From contig RFPQ01000019.1 in the NCBI GenBank assembly GCA_009926035.1, positions 1 through 9,795 on the forward strand: a DNA stretch of 9,795 nt, given 5' to 3'. This document shows, one piece after another, positions 1 through 6,435 of this stretch. The notes beneath the pieces were generated by a model, which did not search any database, had not been told where the DNA came from, and saw only the letters and a list, made by a program, of their open reading frames with translations. The DNA is from Betaproteobacteria bacterium (GTDB lineage Bacteria > Pseudomonadota > Gammaproteobacteria > Burkholderiales > Methylophilaceae). A program made the translations under genes and the position numbers. How positions within the stretch are numbered: the stretch's first letter is position 1; every line of letters begins with the position of its first letter.

Positions 1-618
1 GAAACAGCAGAAATGCCTGGTATGTACCCTGAAGGTGAATACGATTTAGCTGGATTCGCAGTAGGCGTTGTAGAAAAAAGTGAAATTATTAATGGTAAAA
101 AAATACAATCCGGTGACGCAGTGATTGGCCTTGCATCTAGCGGAGCGCATTCAAACGGATATTCTTTAATTAGAAAAATTATCAGTAATGAAAAGGCTGA
201 TTTCTCACGTTCTTTTGATGGAAGGACATTAAGAGATGTTGTAATGGAGCCCACCAAGCTCTATGTAAAGTCTGTCCTTAGGCTTAAAGAGGCAATTCAA
301 ATTAAAGGTATGGCTCATATTACGGGGGGCGGGATTACTGAAAATATTCCACGTATTTTAGGCGAAGATTTAATGGCAGAAATTCAATCATCAAGCTGGC
401 CATTACCAAAACTTTTTCAATGGCTACAAGATAAAGGAAATATTTCAAATACAGAGCTTTACCGTACATTTAATTGTGGAATAGGTATGGCTATAGTCAT
501 TGATAAAAATGATGTTGCTAAAGCAAAGCAAATCTTGCAAGAATCCAATGAGACAGTTTATGAAATAGGCATCATTAGGGAACGCCAAGCTAATGAGTAT
601 CCTACAATGGTGATTTAA
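1..618 (+). CDS. purM: Phosphoribosylformylglycinamidine cyclo-ligase (AIR synthetase), C-terminal part
   Basis: PurM closes the imidazole ring of FGAM with ATP to give AIR, the fifth step of de novo purine synthesis, in the cytoplasm. The frame is open from base 1, so the gene begins upstream. The visible 205 codons start with ETAEMPGMY, which lies at about residue 142 of the 345-residue E. coli enzyme, so roughly 140 N-terminal residues are missing. Family motifs seen are AGFAVGVVEKSEII, SSGAHSNGYSLIRKI and the glycine-rich MAHITGGGITENIPRIL, all in the same order as in E. coli PurM. The first in-frame ATG at 13 is internal (the Met of AEMPGMY) and is not the real start. The gene ends in TAA and is followed after 7 bp by a DUF3108 gene, not by purN, which is its operon partner in E. 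coli. Identification is secure. Confidence 0.97.
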   Translation, partial: ETAEMPGMYPEGEYDLAGFAVGVVEKSEIINGKKIQSGDAVIGLASSGAHSNGYSLIRKIISNEKADFSRSFDGRTLRDVVMEPTKLYVKSVLRLKEAIQIKGMAHITGGGITENIPRILGEDLMAEIQSSSWPLPKLFQWLQDKGNISNTELYRTFNCGIGMAIVIDKNDVAKAKQILQESNETVYEIGIIRERQANEYPTMVI

Positions 619-625
619 TATAAAT

Positions 626-1354
626 ATGAAAAAATTATTGCCATTTAAAATGTGGCTAGCATTTTTTTTATTCATATTTACTTCATTAGTTTTTTCAAAA
701 GAACTTCCAAATATTTTAGAGCTGAAATATGAGCTAACCCAAAACGGAGAATTCCTAGGCACTGTTGTTGAAAAATTTATAACTAATGAAACAGGGAAAT
801 ATCGCATTGAGAGCGTGACCAAAGGAATAGGTCTCTATGCTTTATTTGGAGATCGCATATTGATGAGCGAAGGAATTATTTCGCAAGAAGGCCTGAAGCC
901 AAGACATTTTGAAGTTCATCAAGGAAATAATCGAAGTAAAGATGCAATCGTAGATTTTGATTGGGAAAATCAAATATTAACTACTCGCTACAAGGGAGCA
1001 GAAATAAAAGAAAATATAGAAAATAAAACACAAGATTTAATTAGCTACTTATATCAATTGAATTTTGAAAATTTCAATGATTCTATGATTGAGTTCACAG
1101 CAGCTACAGGTAAAAAATATAAAAAATATCAGTTTAAGATCGTAGATAAACAAGCGATGCTTTTATTGGGAGATACAAATTTTGAGACTATCTTCATGCA
1201 GAGTGTAGCTGAAAAAGACGGAAAACCCGAAACTCAAATATGGTTAAACAATAAATTTTATAAATTACCAATTCGTATTCGTTATCAAGAAAAAAATGGT
1301 TCAACACTAGAGCAAAATTTGGTGCAGGCGAATATAGATCTAAATGGACTTTGA
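626..1354 (+). CDS. DUF3108 domain protein, secreted (periplasmic)
   Basis: This is a 242-residue protein of unknown function. Residues 1-24 form a signal peptide: a KK start, a hydrophobic core (MWLAFFLFIFTSLVF) and a plausible cut after LVFS, so the mature protein should be periplasmic. The rest matches the DUF3108 family in order: an initial beta-strand pair (LELKYELTQNGEFLG), a central EGLKP at 88-92, and FDWE at 111-114 followed by Q(D)LISYLYQLNF. The downstream gene repeats the same signature, so the two are tandem paralogues; 886-902 and 1889-1905 are identical over 17 nt at EGLKP. There is no catalytic residue pattern I can name. The start follows purM by 7 bp and lacks a Shine-Dalgarno sequence, suggesting translation coupled to purM. 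The last 11 bp overlap the next gene. The family call is firm; the role is unknown. Confidence 0.88.
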   Translation: MKKLLPFKMWLAFFLFIFTSLVFSKELPNILELKYELTQNGEFLGTVVEKFITNETGKYRIESVTKGIGLYALFGDRILMSEGIISQEGLKPRHFEVHQGNNRSKDAIVDFDWENQILTTRYKGAEIKENIENKTQDLISYLYQLNFENFNDSMIEFTAATGKKYKKYQFKIVDKQAMLLLGDTNFETIFMQSVAEKDGKPETQIWLNNKFYKLPIRIRYQEKNGSTLEQNLVQANIDLNGL

Positions 1355-2342
1355 TTCCATAAAAAAAATACTGAAAAGTAATCAAATAAAATTTTTGTGG
1401 GCCATCCTTGCGTCAATTCTAATCCATCTTTTTTTATTGGGAGGTATTGATTTATATAACCCATTTTTTTTAAAAAATTCTGACAGTCTTAATATTGTTA
1501 TTAAAAGCCATCTTGAAAGCTCTTTAAAAAAAGAAGAAATAATAACGAAGCAAAAATCATCAACCCCTAAAAAAAATAGACAGATAAATAATAATTCAAA
1601 AGAAAAAAAAGACAGTTCAGTAAAAGATTTGAATCAAGAGATTCAAAATAATGAATTTAATGAAATTTCTCTATCTGGTGAAAAAAAAGAAATTCAGTAT
1701 AAAAAAGTAGTTATTGATTACGATGTAAGAAGAAGCTTGGATGGATCTCCTGAAGGTGCTGCAAGAACTATGTATTTCCTAGGGGAAAATAATCAATACA
1801 GTATCAAAAATGAAGTTGAAGCAAAAGGTTTTGTTTCTCTTTTTTATTGGAATAAATTAGTGCAAACAAGTGACGGAATTGTAACCCCAGAAGGCCTGAA
1901 GCCAAAAAATTACCATTATCAATTCGGTAGCAAAATTGATAATTATGCTATTTTTGATTGGGAGTCTAAAAAAATAATTACCACAATTAGCGGAAAAACA
2001 AGTGAATTTGATATGTTGGAAGGTTCGCAAGATATGTTAAGTTTCATGTATCAATTTATGTTTGAACCTCCTCTAACAAAAATGAAAATCTTCATTACAA
2101 ATGGTAAAAATTATAAACCATACGATTATTCATATATTGGAGAAGAGATCATTGAAACTGAAATGGATAAGATTCTAACTATGCATATAGCAAAATTTAA
2201 TTACAACAATGAGGAGAGGATTGATTTATGGCTTGCAAAAGACTATAGATACCTTCCTGTCAAAATAAGAAAGACAGAAAAAGATGGAAGTATTTTAGAT
2301 CAGACTGCAAAAAAAATTGAAACAGAAACTTTAGAACCTTAA
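1344..2342 (+). CDS. DUF3108 domain protein with N-terminal membrane anchor and Lys/Asn-rich linker
   Basis: This 332-residue protein has three parts. Residues about 16-36 (KFLWAILASILIHLFLLGG) form one membrane segment resembling a TonB-type signal anchor. Residues about 55-117 are a polar, low-complexity linker rich in Lys, Asn, Glu and Ser. Residues about 118-332 are a DUF3108 domain with EGLKP at 183-187, FDWE at 204-207 and QDMLSFMYQFMFE, aligning with the upstream protein. I infer an inner-membrane-anchored protein with the DUF3108 domain in the periplasm. The ATG at 1344 lies inside the upstream gene (11-bp overlap, different frame), so the two are probably translationally coupled. The linker is charged rather than proline-rich, which fits the AT-rich base composition. 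Its function is unknown. Its position between purM and an RNA methyltransferase gives no clear clue to its job. Confidence 0.87.
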   Translation: MDFDSIKKILKSNQIKFLWAILASILIHLFLLGGIDLYNPFFLKNSDSLNIVIKSHLESSLKKEEIITKQKSSTPKKNRQINNNSKEKKDSSVKDLNQEIQNNEFNEISLSGEKKEIQYKKVVIDYDVRRSLDGSPEGAARTMYFLGENNQYSIKNEVEAKGFVSLFYWNKLVQTSDGIVTPEGLKPKNYHYQFGSKIDNYAIFDWESKKIITTISGKTSEFDMLEGSQDMLSFMYQFMFEPPLTKMKIFITNGKNYKPYDYSYIGEEIIETEMDKILTMHIAKFNYNNEERIDLWLAKDYRYLPVKIRKTEKDGSILDQTAKKIETETLEP

Positions 2343-2344
2343 AT

Positions 2345-3601
2345 ATGCTTAACCTAAATTTAATGCAACATTGTGCAAATATCTTGGGGGAAATTTTAGA
2401 CTTTAATGGGCCTGCAGATATGAAATTAAGTAACTATTATAGAGAGCATGGCGAGCTTGGTCAGAAAGACAGAGGAGATATTGCTGAATGTATTTATGGC
2501 ATTATTAGACGACTTAGATTTTTAAAAAAAATAAATGAAGATGATCTTAACTACAAAAAGCTTGTAATTGCTTGGCTAATAAAAATTGAAGGTAGAAGTA
2601 TACGTGACTTAGAGCATGCTTTAAGTAAAGAAGAAATTGAATGGGCTAAATCATTAAAATCAAGAGATACAGAAAAATACACATGGCCAGAAAAGTTGAG
2701 TTTACCCGATTGGCTTTGGAATTTGCTTGTTGATCAATATGGCATTGAGGAAGCAGTTCTTTTGGGCAGAAGTTTTCTTGAGCCAGCCAAACTAGATATA
2801 AGAGTTAATACTATAAAAATGAGTAGAGATGAGCTCATTAAATTACTTGCCAAAGATGTTACTGATATTGAAGTCATGACTTATTCACCGACAGGAATCC
2901 GAATTCCCAGAGGAACATCGTTAAGCCGCAATCCATTATTCGTTGAAGGAAAAATTGAGGTTCAAGATGAAAGTAGTCAAATATTAAGCTTTGTAATAGA
3001 TGCAAAAAGAGGAATGATGGTTGCAGATTTTTGTGCTGGTGCAGGTGGTAAAAGTTTAGCAGTAGGATCAATCATGAAAAATACTGGGCGGATATATGCT
3101 TTTGATATTTCTGAAAAAAGGATTGTTAATTTAGGTAGGCGATTAAAAAAATCTGGATTATCTAACTTATTCGCACAAAAAATAAAAAATGAAAAAGATG
3201 CCAAATTAAAAAAATTAAATGGTAAGTTTGATCGAGTACTTGCTGATGTTCCATGCAGTGGAACCGGCACTCTTAGAAGAAATCCAGATTTAAAATGGAA
3301 AAATTCTATGCAAGATCTTGATGAGCTCAATGTCAAACAATTGGCTATTCTAGAGGAAGCTAAAAAGCTTGTAAAAAAAGAGGGTCAATTAATCTATTCT
3401 ACATGTAGTCTTTTGAAGAGAGAAAATGAGTCTATCATTGAGATTTTCTTAAAAAATAATAAAAATTTTAGATCTATCTCTGTTGATGAAATATTAATTA
3501 AAAATCAGATACCACTCTCTACAGGTAATTTTTTAAAATTAACCCCTCATCATCAAAAAACAGATGGTTTTTTTGCTGCAGTTCTCCAGCGTATAGAATA
3601 A
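2345..3601 (+). CDS. RsmB/NOP family RNA (cytosine-C5) methyltransferase
   Basis: This 418-residue cytoplasmic enzyme is predicted to transfer methyl from SAM to C5 of a cytosine in rRNA. The N-terminal ~140 residues are helical (KLSNYYREHGELGQKDRG, then YGIIRRLRFL) and resemble the NusB-like RNA-binding part of RsmB. The catalytic domain has QDESSQ (207-212), the SAM loop DFCAGAGGK (228-236), the acidic strand end YAFDIS (251-256), motif IV DVPCSGTGTLRRNPD with Cys304, and motif VI YSTCS with Cys354. In this family the motif VI Cys is the nucleophile and the motif IV Cys aids product release; both are present. Length is close to E. coli RsmB (429 aa). Betaproteobacteria can carry two proteins of this kind, a classical rsmB near def-fmt and one beside DUF3108 genes, so I withhold the symbol; the target may or may not be 16S C967. 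It starts 2 bp after the DUF3108 stop with no visible Shine-Dalgarno. Confidence 0.92.
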   Translation: MLNLNLMQHCANILGEILDFNGPADMKLSNYYREHGELGQKDRGDIAECIYGIIRRLRFLKKINEDDLNYKKLVIAWLIKIEGRSIRDLEHALSKEEIEWAKSLKSRDTEKYTWPEKLSLPDWLWNLLVDQYGIEEAVLLGRSFLEPAKLDIRVNTIKMSRDELIKLLAKDVTDIEVMTYSPTGIRIPRGTSLSRNPLFVEGKIEVQDESSQILSFVIDAKRGMMVADFCAGAGGKSLAVGSIMKNTGRIYAFDISEKRIVNLGRRLKKSGLSNLFAQKIKNEKDAKLKKLNGKFDRVLADVPCSGTGTLRRNPDLKWKNSMQDLDELNVKQLAILEEAKKLVKKEGQLIYSTCSLLKRENESIIEIFLKNNKNFRSISVDEILIKNQIPLSTGNFLKLTPHHQKTDGFFAAVLQRIE

Positions 3602-3605
3602 GTAG

Positions 3606-4835
3606 ATGAAACATACGACAAATCATCAGATTTTAATTGGCGTACTCTTTGGTTTATTAGTTGGCCTTTATATCAAACTCAATCCTTATGGTATTGGGAG
3701 TGATTTAATTATTTACGCAGCTGATCTTATAGCAGAGATATTTGTTTCTTCTCTTAAGATGGTACTAATTCCAGTAATATTTTTTTCCATATCTGTAGGT
3801 ATAGCTAATCTAAGTGGACATAAGCAGTCATCAAGAATTTGGTTTTTAACATTCTCATCCTTTCTCTTTTCCATGGTGCTAGCAATTATATTGGGGCTTG
3901 GATCAATGAACTTATTTGAGCCAGGACGAGGTATGTCTTTATCTATTTTCAGTGAGCAATTAAATAATTTTCACTTATCTTCAATCCCCTTTTCTGGATT
4001 CATCAAACAATTTCTTAGCGGTATTTTTGTTAATCCATTTAAAGCAATGACTGAAGGAAATATTTTAGGCGTCATTACATTTTCGATATTAGTAGGCTTT
4101 GCAATTGCAAAAGGCGGAAAAGAATTTTTGGAGGTAAAAAAGATATTCAATGGTCTATTAGGAATCACCATGAAAATAGTGTCTTGGATTGTAAAATTTT
4201 CTCCTTACGGTGTTTCGGCTCTTATTATTAAATTAGTTTCTCAACAATCGCCTGATTTATTTATTACGCTATCAAAATTTATAATAGTAATTATTGGGAC
4301 GACACTTTTTCATGGAATAGTTATTTTGCCTTTGCTGCTTTATTTTTTTACAAAAATAAATTTATTTGTTTTATGGCAAGGTGCCCGAGAGGCAATTATG
4401 ACCGCCTTTGCAACCAGCTCTAGCAGCGCGACAATTCCAATTACTTTAAGAGCTGTTGAAAAAAATTTAAAAGTTAAATCTGATATTGCTGGATTTATTA
4501 TACCTTTAGGGGCAACCATGAACATGGATGGCACCGCGCTTTATGAGGCTTCTGCAGCCTTATTTATTGCAAACCTCTCTGGCATCGATTTAAGTATAGG
4601 ACAACAAATTATCATCTTCTTTACGGCAATGATTGGTGCGATTGGTGCACCTGGTATACCAAGCGCTGGTATGGTAACTATGGCTATGGTATTGCAATCT
4701 GTTGGACTTCCTTTAGAAGCACTTGCTATTTTATTACCTATTGATCGTTTGCTTGATACATTTCGAACCGCAGTAAATGTAGAGGGGGATATTGTCGTAA
4801 GTTTAATCGTACAAAAATTAATAGGTAAAAATTAA
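3606..4835 (+). CDS. Dicarboxylate/amino acid:cation symporter (DAACS/SDF family)
   Basis: This 409-residue inner-membrane transporter belongs to the GltP/DctA/GltPh family, which imports acidic amino acids or C4-dicarboxylates with H+ or Na+. Many hydrophobic segments cover the chain. The family core is complete: the serine-rich hairpin tip SSSSATIPIT (271-280), NMDGT (306-310), the second hairpin GAIGAPGIPSAG (344-355) and DRLLDTFRTAVNVEGD (380-395). By alignment with GltPh, Asp384, Arg387, Thr388 and Asn391 match D394, R397, T398 and N401. The retained arginine favours an acidic substrate (glutamate, aspartate or dicarboxylate) over neutral amino acids; the exact substrate and coupling ion cannot be read. 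The ATG is 4 bp after the methyltransferase stop and has no strong Shine-Dalgarno. The stop TAA lies in the palindrome shared with ampD on the other strand. Confidence 0.93.
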   Translation: MKHTTNHQILIGVLFGLLVGLYIKLNPYGIGSDLIIYAADLIAEIFVSSLKMVLIPVIFFSISVGIANLSGHKQSSRIWFLTFSSFLFSMVLAIILGLGSMNLFEPGRGMSLSIFSEQLNNFHLSSIPFSGFIKQFLSGIFVNPFKAMTEGNILGVITFSILVGFAIAKGGKEFLEVKKIFNGLLGITMKIVSWIVKFSPYGVSALIIKLVSQQSPDLFITLSKFIIVIIGTTLFHGIVILPLLLYFFTKINLFVLWQGAREAIMTAFATSSSSATIPITLRAVEKNLKVKSDIAGFIIPLGATMNMDGTALYEASAALFIANLSGIDLSIGQQIIIFFTAMIGAIGAPGIPSAGMVTMAMVLQSVGLPLEALAILLPIDRLLDTFRTAVNVEGDIVVSLIVQKLIGKN

Positions 4836-4841
4836 TTTTTA
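4813..4841. terminator. AT-only palindrome and hairpin at the convergent symporter/ampD ends (candidate bidirectional terminator)
   Basis: TAAAAATTAATTTTTA at 4826-4841 is a perfect 16-bp palindrome centred on the TTAA that contains both stop codons. In addition AAAAATTAAT at 4813-4822 can pair with ATTAATTTTT at 4831-4840 across an 8-nt loop, giving a 10-bp stem that ends in a T run. The same 10-mer recurs directly at 4827-4836. A T tract follows a stem in either direction, so this could end both transcripts. The stems have no G/C pairs, however, which is weak for an intrinsic terminator, and AT-rich DNA yields such palindromes more easily by chance. Confidence 0.35.
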
Positions 4842-5398
4842 ATTGGTAAATGATTAAAGTGAGTTTTTATTTTGCCCCATTCAAAATAAGGACCTGGATC
4901 TGTTTTTCTAGATGGTGCAATGTCTGAGTGTCCTGCAATGTCTTTAATAGGATATGCTTTGATTAAGGACTGAATTAATTCGTTAAGACAAGCATATTGT
5001 TCGGCTTCAAATTCATCGTAATCGCTTCCTTCTAGCTCAATACCAATTGAAAAATCATTACAATTATTAATTTGATTCCAACTAGATTCGCCAGCATGCC
5101 AAGCTCGGTCCAGACATGATACAAACTGAAAAAGTGAGCCATCACGTCTAATCAAGAAGTGAGAGGATACTTTTAGACTCGCAATAGATCTAAAGTATTC
5201 ATGATCATCAGGATTAAGTTTATTTGTAAATAAATCAATAATATTATTACTCCCGTAAATTCCAGGCGGAAGGCTAATATTATGAATTACAATTAAATTC
5301 ACATTGAACTTGTTCGGTCGACTATCAAAATTGGGCGATAATATAATCTTTGCTTTATTTGCAAATCCAGCATCATCTATTAGTATAGGTGTAAGCAT
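4832..5398 (-). CDS. ampD: 1,6-anhydro-N-acetylmuramyl-L-alanine amidase AmpD
   Basis: AmpD is a cytoplasmic zinc amidase that cleaves the lactyl-alanine bond in anhydromuropeptides, recycling peptidoglycan and, where AmpR exists, controlling beta-lactamase induction. The 188-residue protein (E. coli 183) has no signal peptide, as expected. Zinc ligands by alignment are His39 (VIHNIS), His157 (AGHSDIAPSRKTDPG) and Asp167; Glu121 in SIGIELEG and Lys165 match the catalytic Glu116 and Lys162 of E. coli. SSHFLIRRDGSLFQFV and RAWHAGESSW are typical amidase_2 motifs. The cytoplasmic AmpD length and the AGHSDIAP..KTDPGP motif separate it from periplasmic AmiD. It is transcribed alone, convergent with the symporter (4-bp overlap) and divergent from the antiporter across 37 bp. 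No Shine-Dalgarno precedes the ATG. The family is confident. Confidence 0.95.
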   Translation of the reverse strand: MLTPILIDDAGFANKAKIILSPNFDSRPNKFNVNLIVIHNISLPPGIYGSNNIIDLFTNKLNPDDHEYFRSIASLKVSSHFLIRRDGSLFQFVSCLDRAWHAGESSWNQINNCNDFSIGIELEGSDYDEFEAEQYACLNELIQSLIKAYPIKDIAGHSDIAPSRKTDPGPYFEWGKIKTHFNHLPIKN

Positions 5399-5435
5399 CG
5401 TTAATCTATTGGAGTATTAAAATTAAAGGATTGAA
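5399..5435. promoter_or_regulatory. 37-bp divergent intergenic region, ampD / antiporter
   Basis: This is the only non-coding DNA between the divergent ampD and antiporter starts, so promoters for both must lie here or inside the neighbouring 5' coding ends. AAAGGA at about 5425-5430 is a good Shine-Dalgarno for the ATG at 5436. TATTAA at 5415-5420 could be a -10 element for the plus strand, but I see no matching -35. I found no convincing operator. The regulatory role is inferred from gene orientation. Confidence 0.3.
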
Positions 5436-5849
5436 ATGATCTTCTTAAAGTTATCTTTTATGTTATTAGTTATTCTAGTCTCAGCTGAGATATTTACCAA
5501 TGCACTTGAGCATTTGGGTGAAAAATTAAAAATTTCTGAGGGTGTAACAGGATCAATTTTTGCAGCTATAGGAACCGCACTTCCTGAGACCTTAGTCCCG
5601 TTATTGGCACTCTTATCATCACATGGAGATGCCGAAACTAATCATCAAGTTGGAGTAGGCGCAATTTTAGGGGCTCCGCTTATGCTCTCTACACTAACAA
5701 TGTTTATTATGGCTGCATCTGTAATTGGGCATCGAGGATTCGGAGGGCATTTAAAGCCTGAAAAAACTGGATTAATTAGAGATTTAAATTTTTTTATAAT
5801 CTCATTTATCTTTGCTGGAATAGTACATCTGAGCTTACAAGAGGACTGA
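5436..5849 (+). CDS. Sodium:calcium antiporter, N-terminal half (alpha-1 repeat)
   Basis: The 137 residues are mostly hydrophobic. They carry the alpha-1 signature of CaCA exchangers: EGVTGSIFAAIGTALPETLVPLLALL (about 35-60, with Glu51 in GTALPE) followed by VGVGAILGAPLMLSTL (72-87). These repeats line the ion path in NCX_Mj-type exchangers, and the Pro-Glu dipeptide supplies an ion ligand. The start has a good Shine-Dalgarno (AAAGGA about 6 bp upstream). The reading frame ends at a TGA just after a fourth hydrophobic segment (NFFIISFIFAGIVHLSL), where a full-length exchanger would continue into its next membrane helix. The second half follows in another frame after 11 bp. Alone, this fragment lacks alpha-2 and would need a partner to transport ions. 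The substrate (Ca2+/Na+ or another cation/H+) cannot be told from sequence. Confidence 0.82.
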   Translation: MIFLKLSFMLLVILVSAEIFTNALEHLGEKLKISEGVTGSIFAAIGTALPETLVPLLALLSSHGDAETNHQVGVGAILGAPLMLSTLTMFIMAASVIGHRGFGGHLKPEKTGLIRDLNFFIISFIFAGIVHLSLQED

Positions 5850-5860
5850 TAGCTTTTTTA

Positions 5861-6421
5861 ATGGTTTTTTCATATTTCATTTATATCTTAATGACAATTA
5901 GAGCGTCAAAAAAACTTGTGAATGAGGGTCATGCTACTGAATCATCAAGTCCAATGTTTATGGAAAGAATTGGATGCCCAAATAACTTTCTAGTTATTGC
6001 GATACAGCTATTTGTTGGCTTGGCCTTATTGATATTCGGAGCAAAGGGTTTTATTCATGGAATTGAAGAAGCTTCATCTATTCTAGGAATTTCAGCTCTA
6101 ATTTTATCTATGTTAATTATTCCGATAGCAACAGAGCTTCCAGAAAAAGTGAATAGTATTTTTTGGATACGCAAAGGTAAAGATACCCTCGCTTTTGGAA
6201 ATATAACTGGCGCTATGGTATTTCAAGGAACACTTCTTCCAGCAATAGGGATTCTTTTAACGCCGTGGGAGCCCAGAAAAGAAGTGTATTTATGTATTCT
6301 TATAACACTTCTTTCTTCTTTATGGATTAGAGTCCTTATTCAAAAATCAAATATAAAAGTATGGCATCTTGGCATAAACGGAATTTTTTATTCTTTATAT
6401 CTTTATTTTGCACTTAGTTGA
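5861..6421 (+). CDS. Sodium:calcium antiporter, C-terminal half (alpha-2 repeat)
   Basis: The 186 residues begin with a membrane helix (MVFSYFIYILMTI), then a short polar loop (about 14-42) and several more hydrophobic segments. The alpha-2 repeat is intact: ILGISALILSMLIIPIATELPEKVNSI (about 74-100, with Glu92 and Glu95) and AFGNITGAMVFQGTLLPAIG (111-130), the inverted counterpart of alpha-1 in the preceding frame. The ATG chosen is the first in frame, 11 bp after the upstream TGA; the true protein probably extends upstream as RGLIAFL in fusion with the first half. No Shine-Dalgarno precedes this ATG, so independent translation would depend on reinitiation. The stop is 14 bp before the RDD gene. 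Confidence 0.82.
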   Translation: MVFSYFIYILMTIRASKKLVNEGHATESSSPMFMERIGCPNNFLVIAIQLFVGLALLIFGAKGFIHGIEEASSILGISALILSMLIIPIATELPEKVNSIFWIRKGKDTLAFGNITGAMVFQGTLLPAIGILLTPWEPRKEVYLCILITLLSSLWIRVLIQKSNIKVWHLGINGIFYSLYLYFALS

Positions 6422-6435
6422 TTTAGTTTTTATTT

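Larger units (their letters stand above)
5436..6421 (+). pseudogene. Split sodium:calcium antiporter (CaCA family) gene, frameshifted near 5838-5849
   Basis: The two halves together make one CaCA-type antiporter of about 325 residues, with the N-terminal alpha-1 repeat in the first frame and the C-terminal alpha-2 repeat in the second. Frame 1 ends at TGA 5847-5849. The second frame is open upstream of its first ATG back to a TAG at 5777-5779 and reads RGLIAFLMVFSYF across the join. A -1 shift (or one extra base in the DNA) around 5838-5846 would give a continuous membrane protein. It may be a true disabling mutation, a sequencing or assembly error, or a working two-piece gene. Neither half shows further stops or obvious decay, which argues against an old pseudogene. 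Confidence 0.6.

Noticed and set aside
13..618. purM starting at the ATG at 13
   Set aside because: The frame is open to base 1 and the codons before it (ETAE) belong to the conserved ETAEMPGMY motif, so the gene is simply cut by the window edge.
445..822. Open frame of 125 codons on the minus strand
   Set aside because: It lies opposite purM and the first DUF3108 gene, has no recognisable domain, and its composition looks like an antisense shadow.
2977..3336. Open frame of 119 codons on the minus strand
   Set aside because: It is fully antisense to the catalytic domain of the RNA methyltransferase, whose motifs are unmistakable; no family features.
5854..5860. TTTTTTA, an HIV-like slippery heptamer, as a programmed -1 frameshift site in the antiporter
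   Set aside because: The first frame already stops at TGA 5847-5849, before the heptamer, and the heptamer is in phase with the second frame, so slipping there would not join the two halves.
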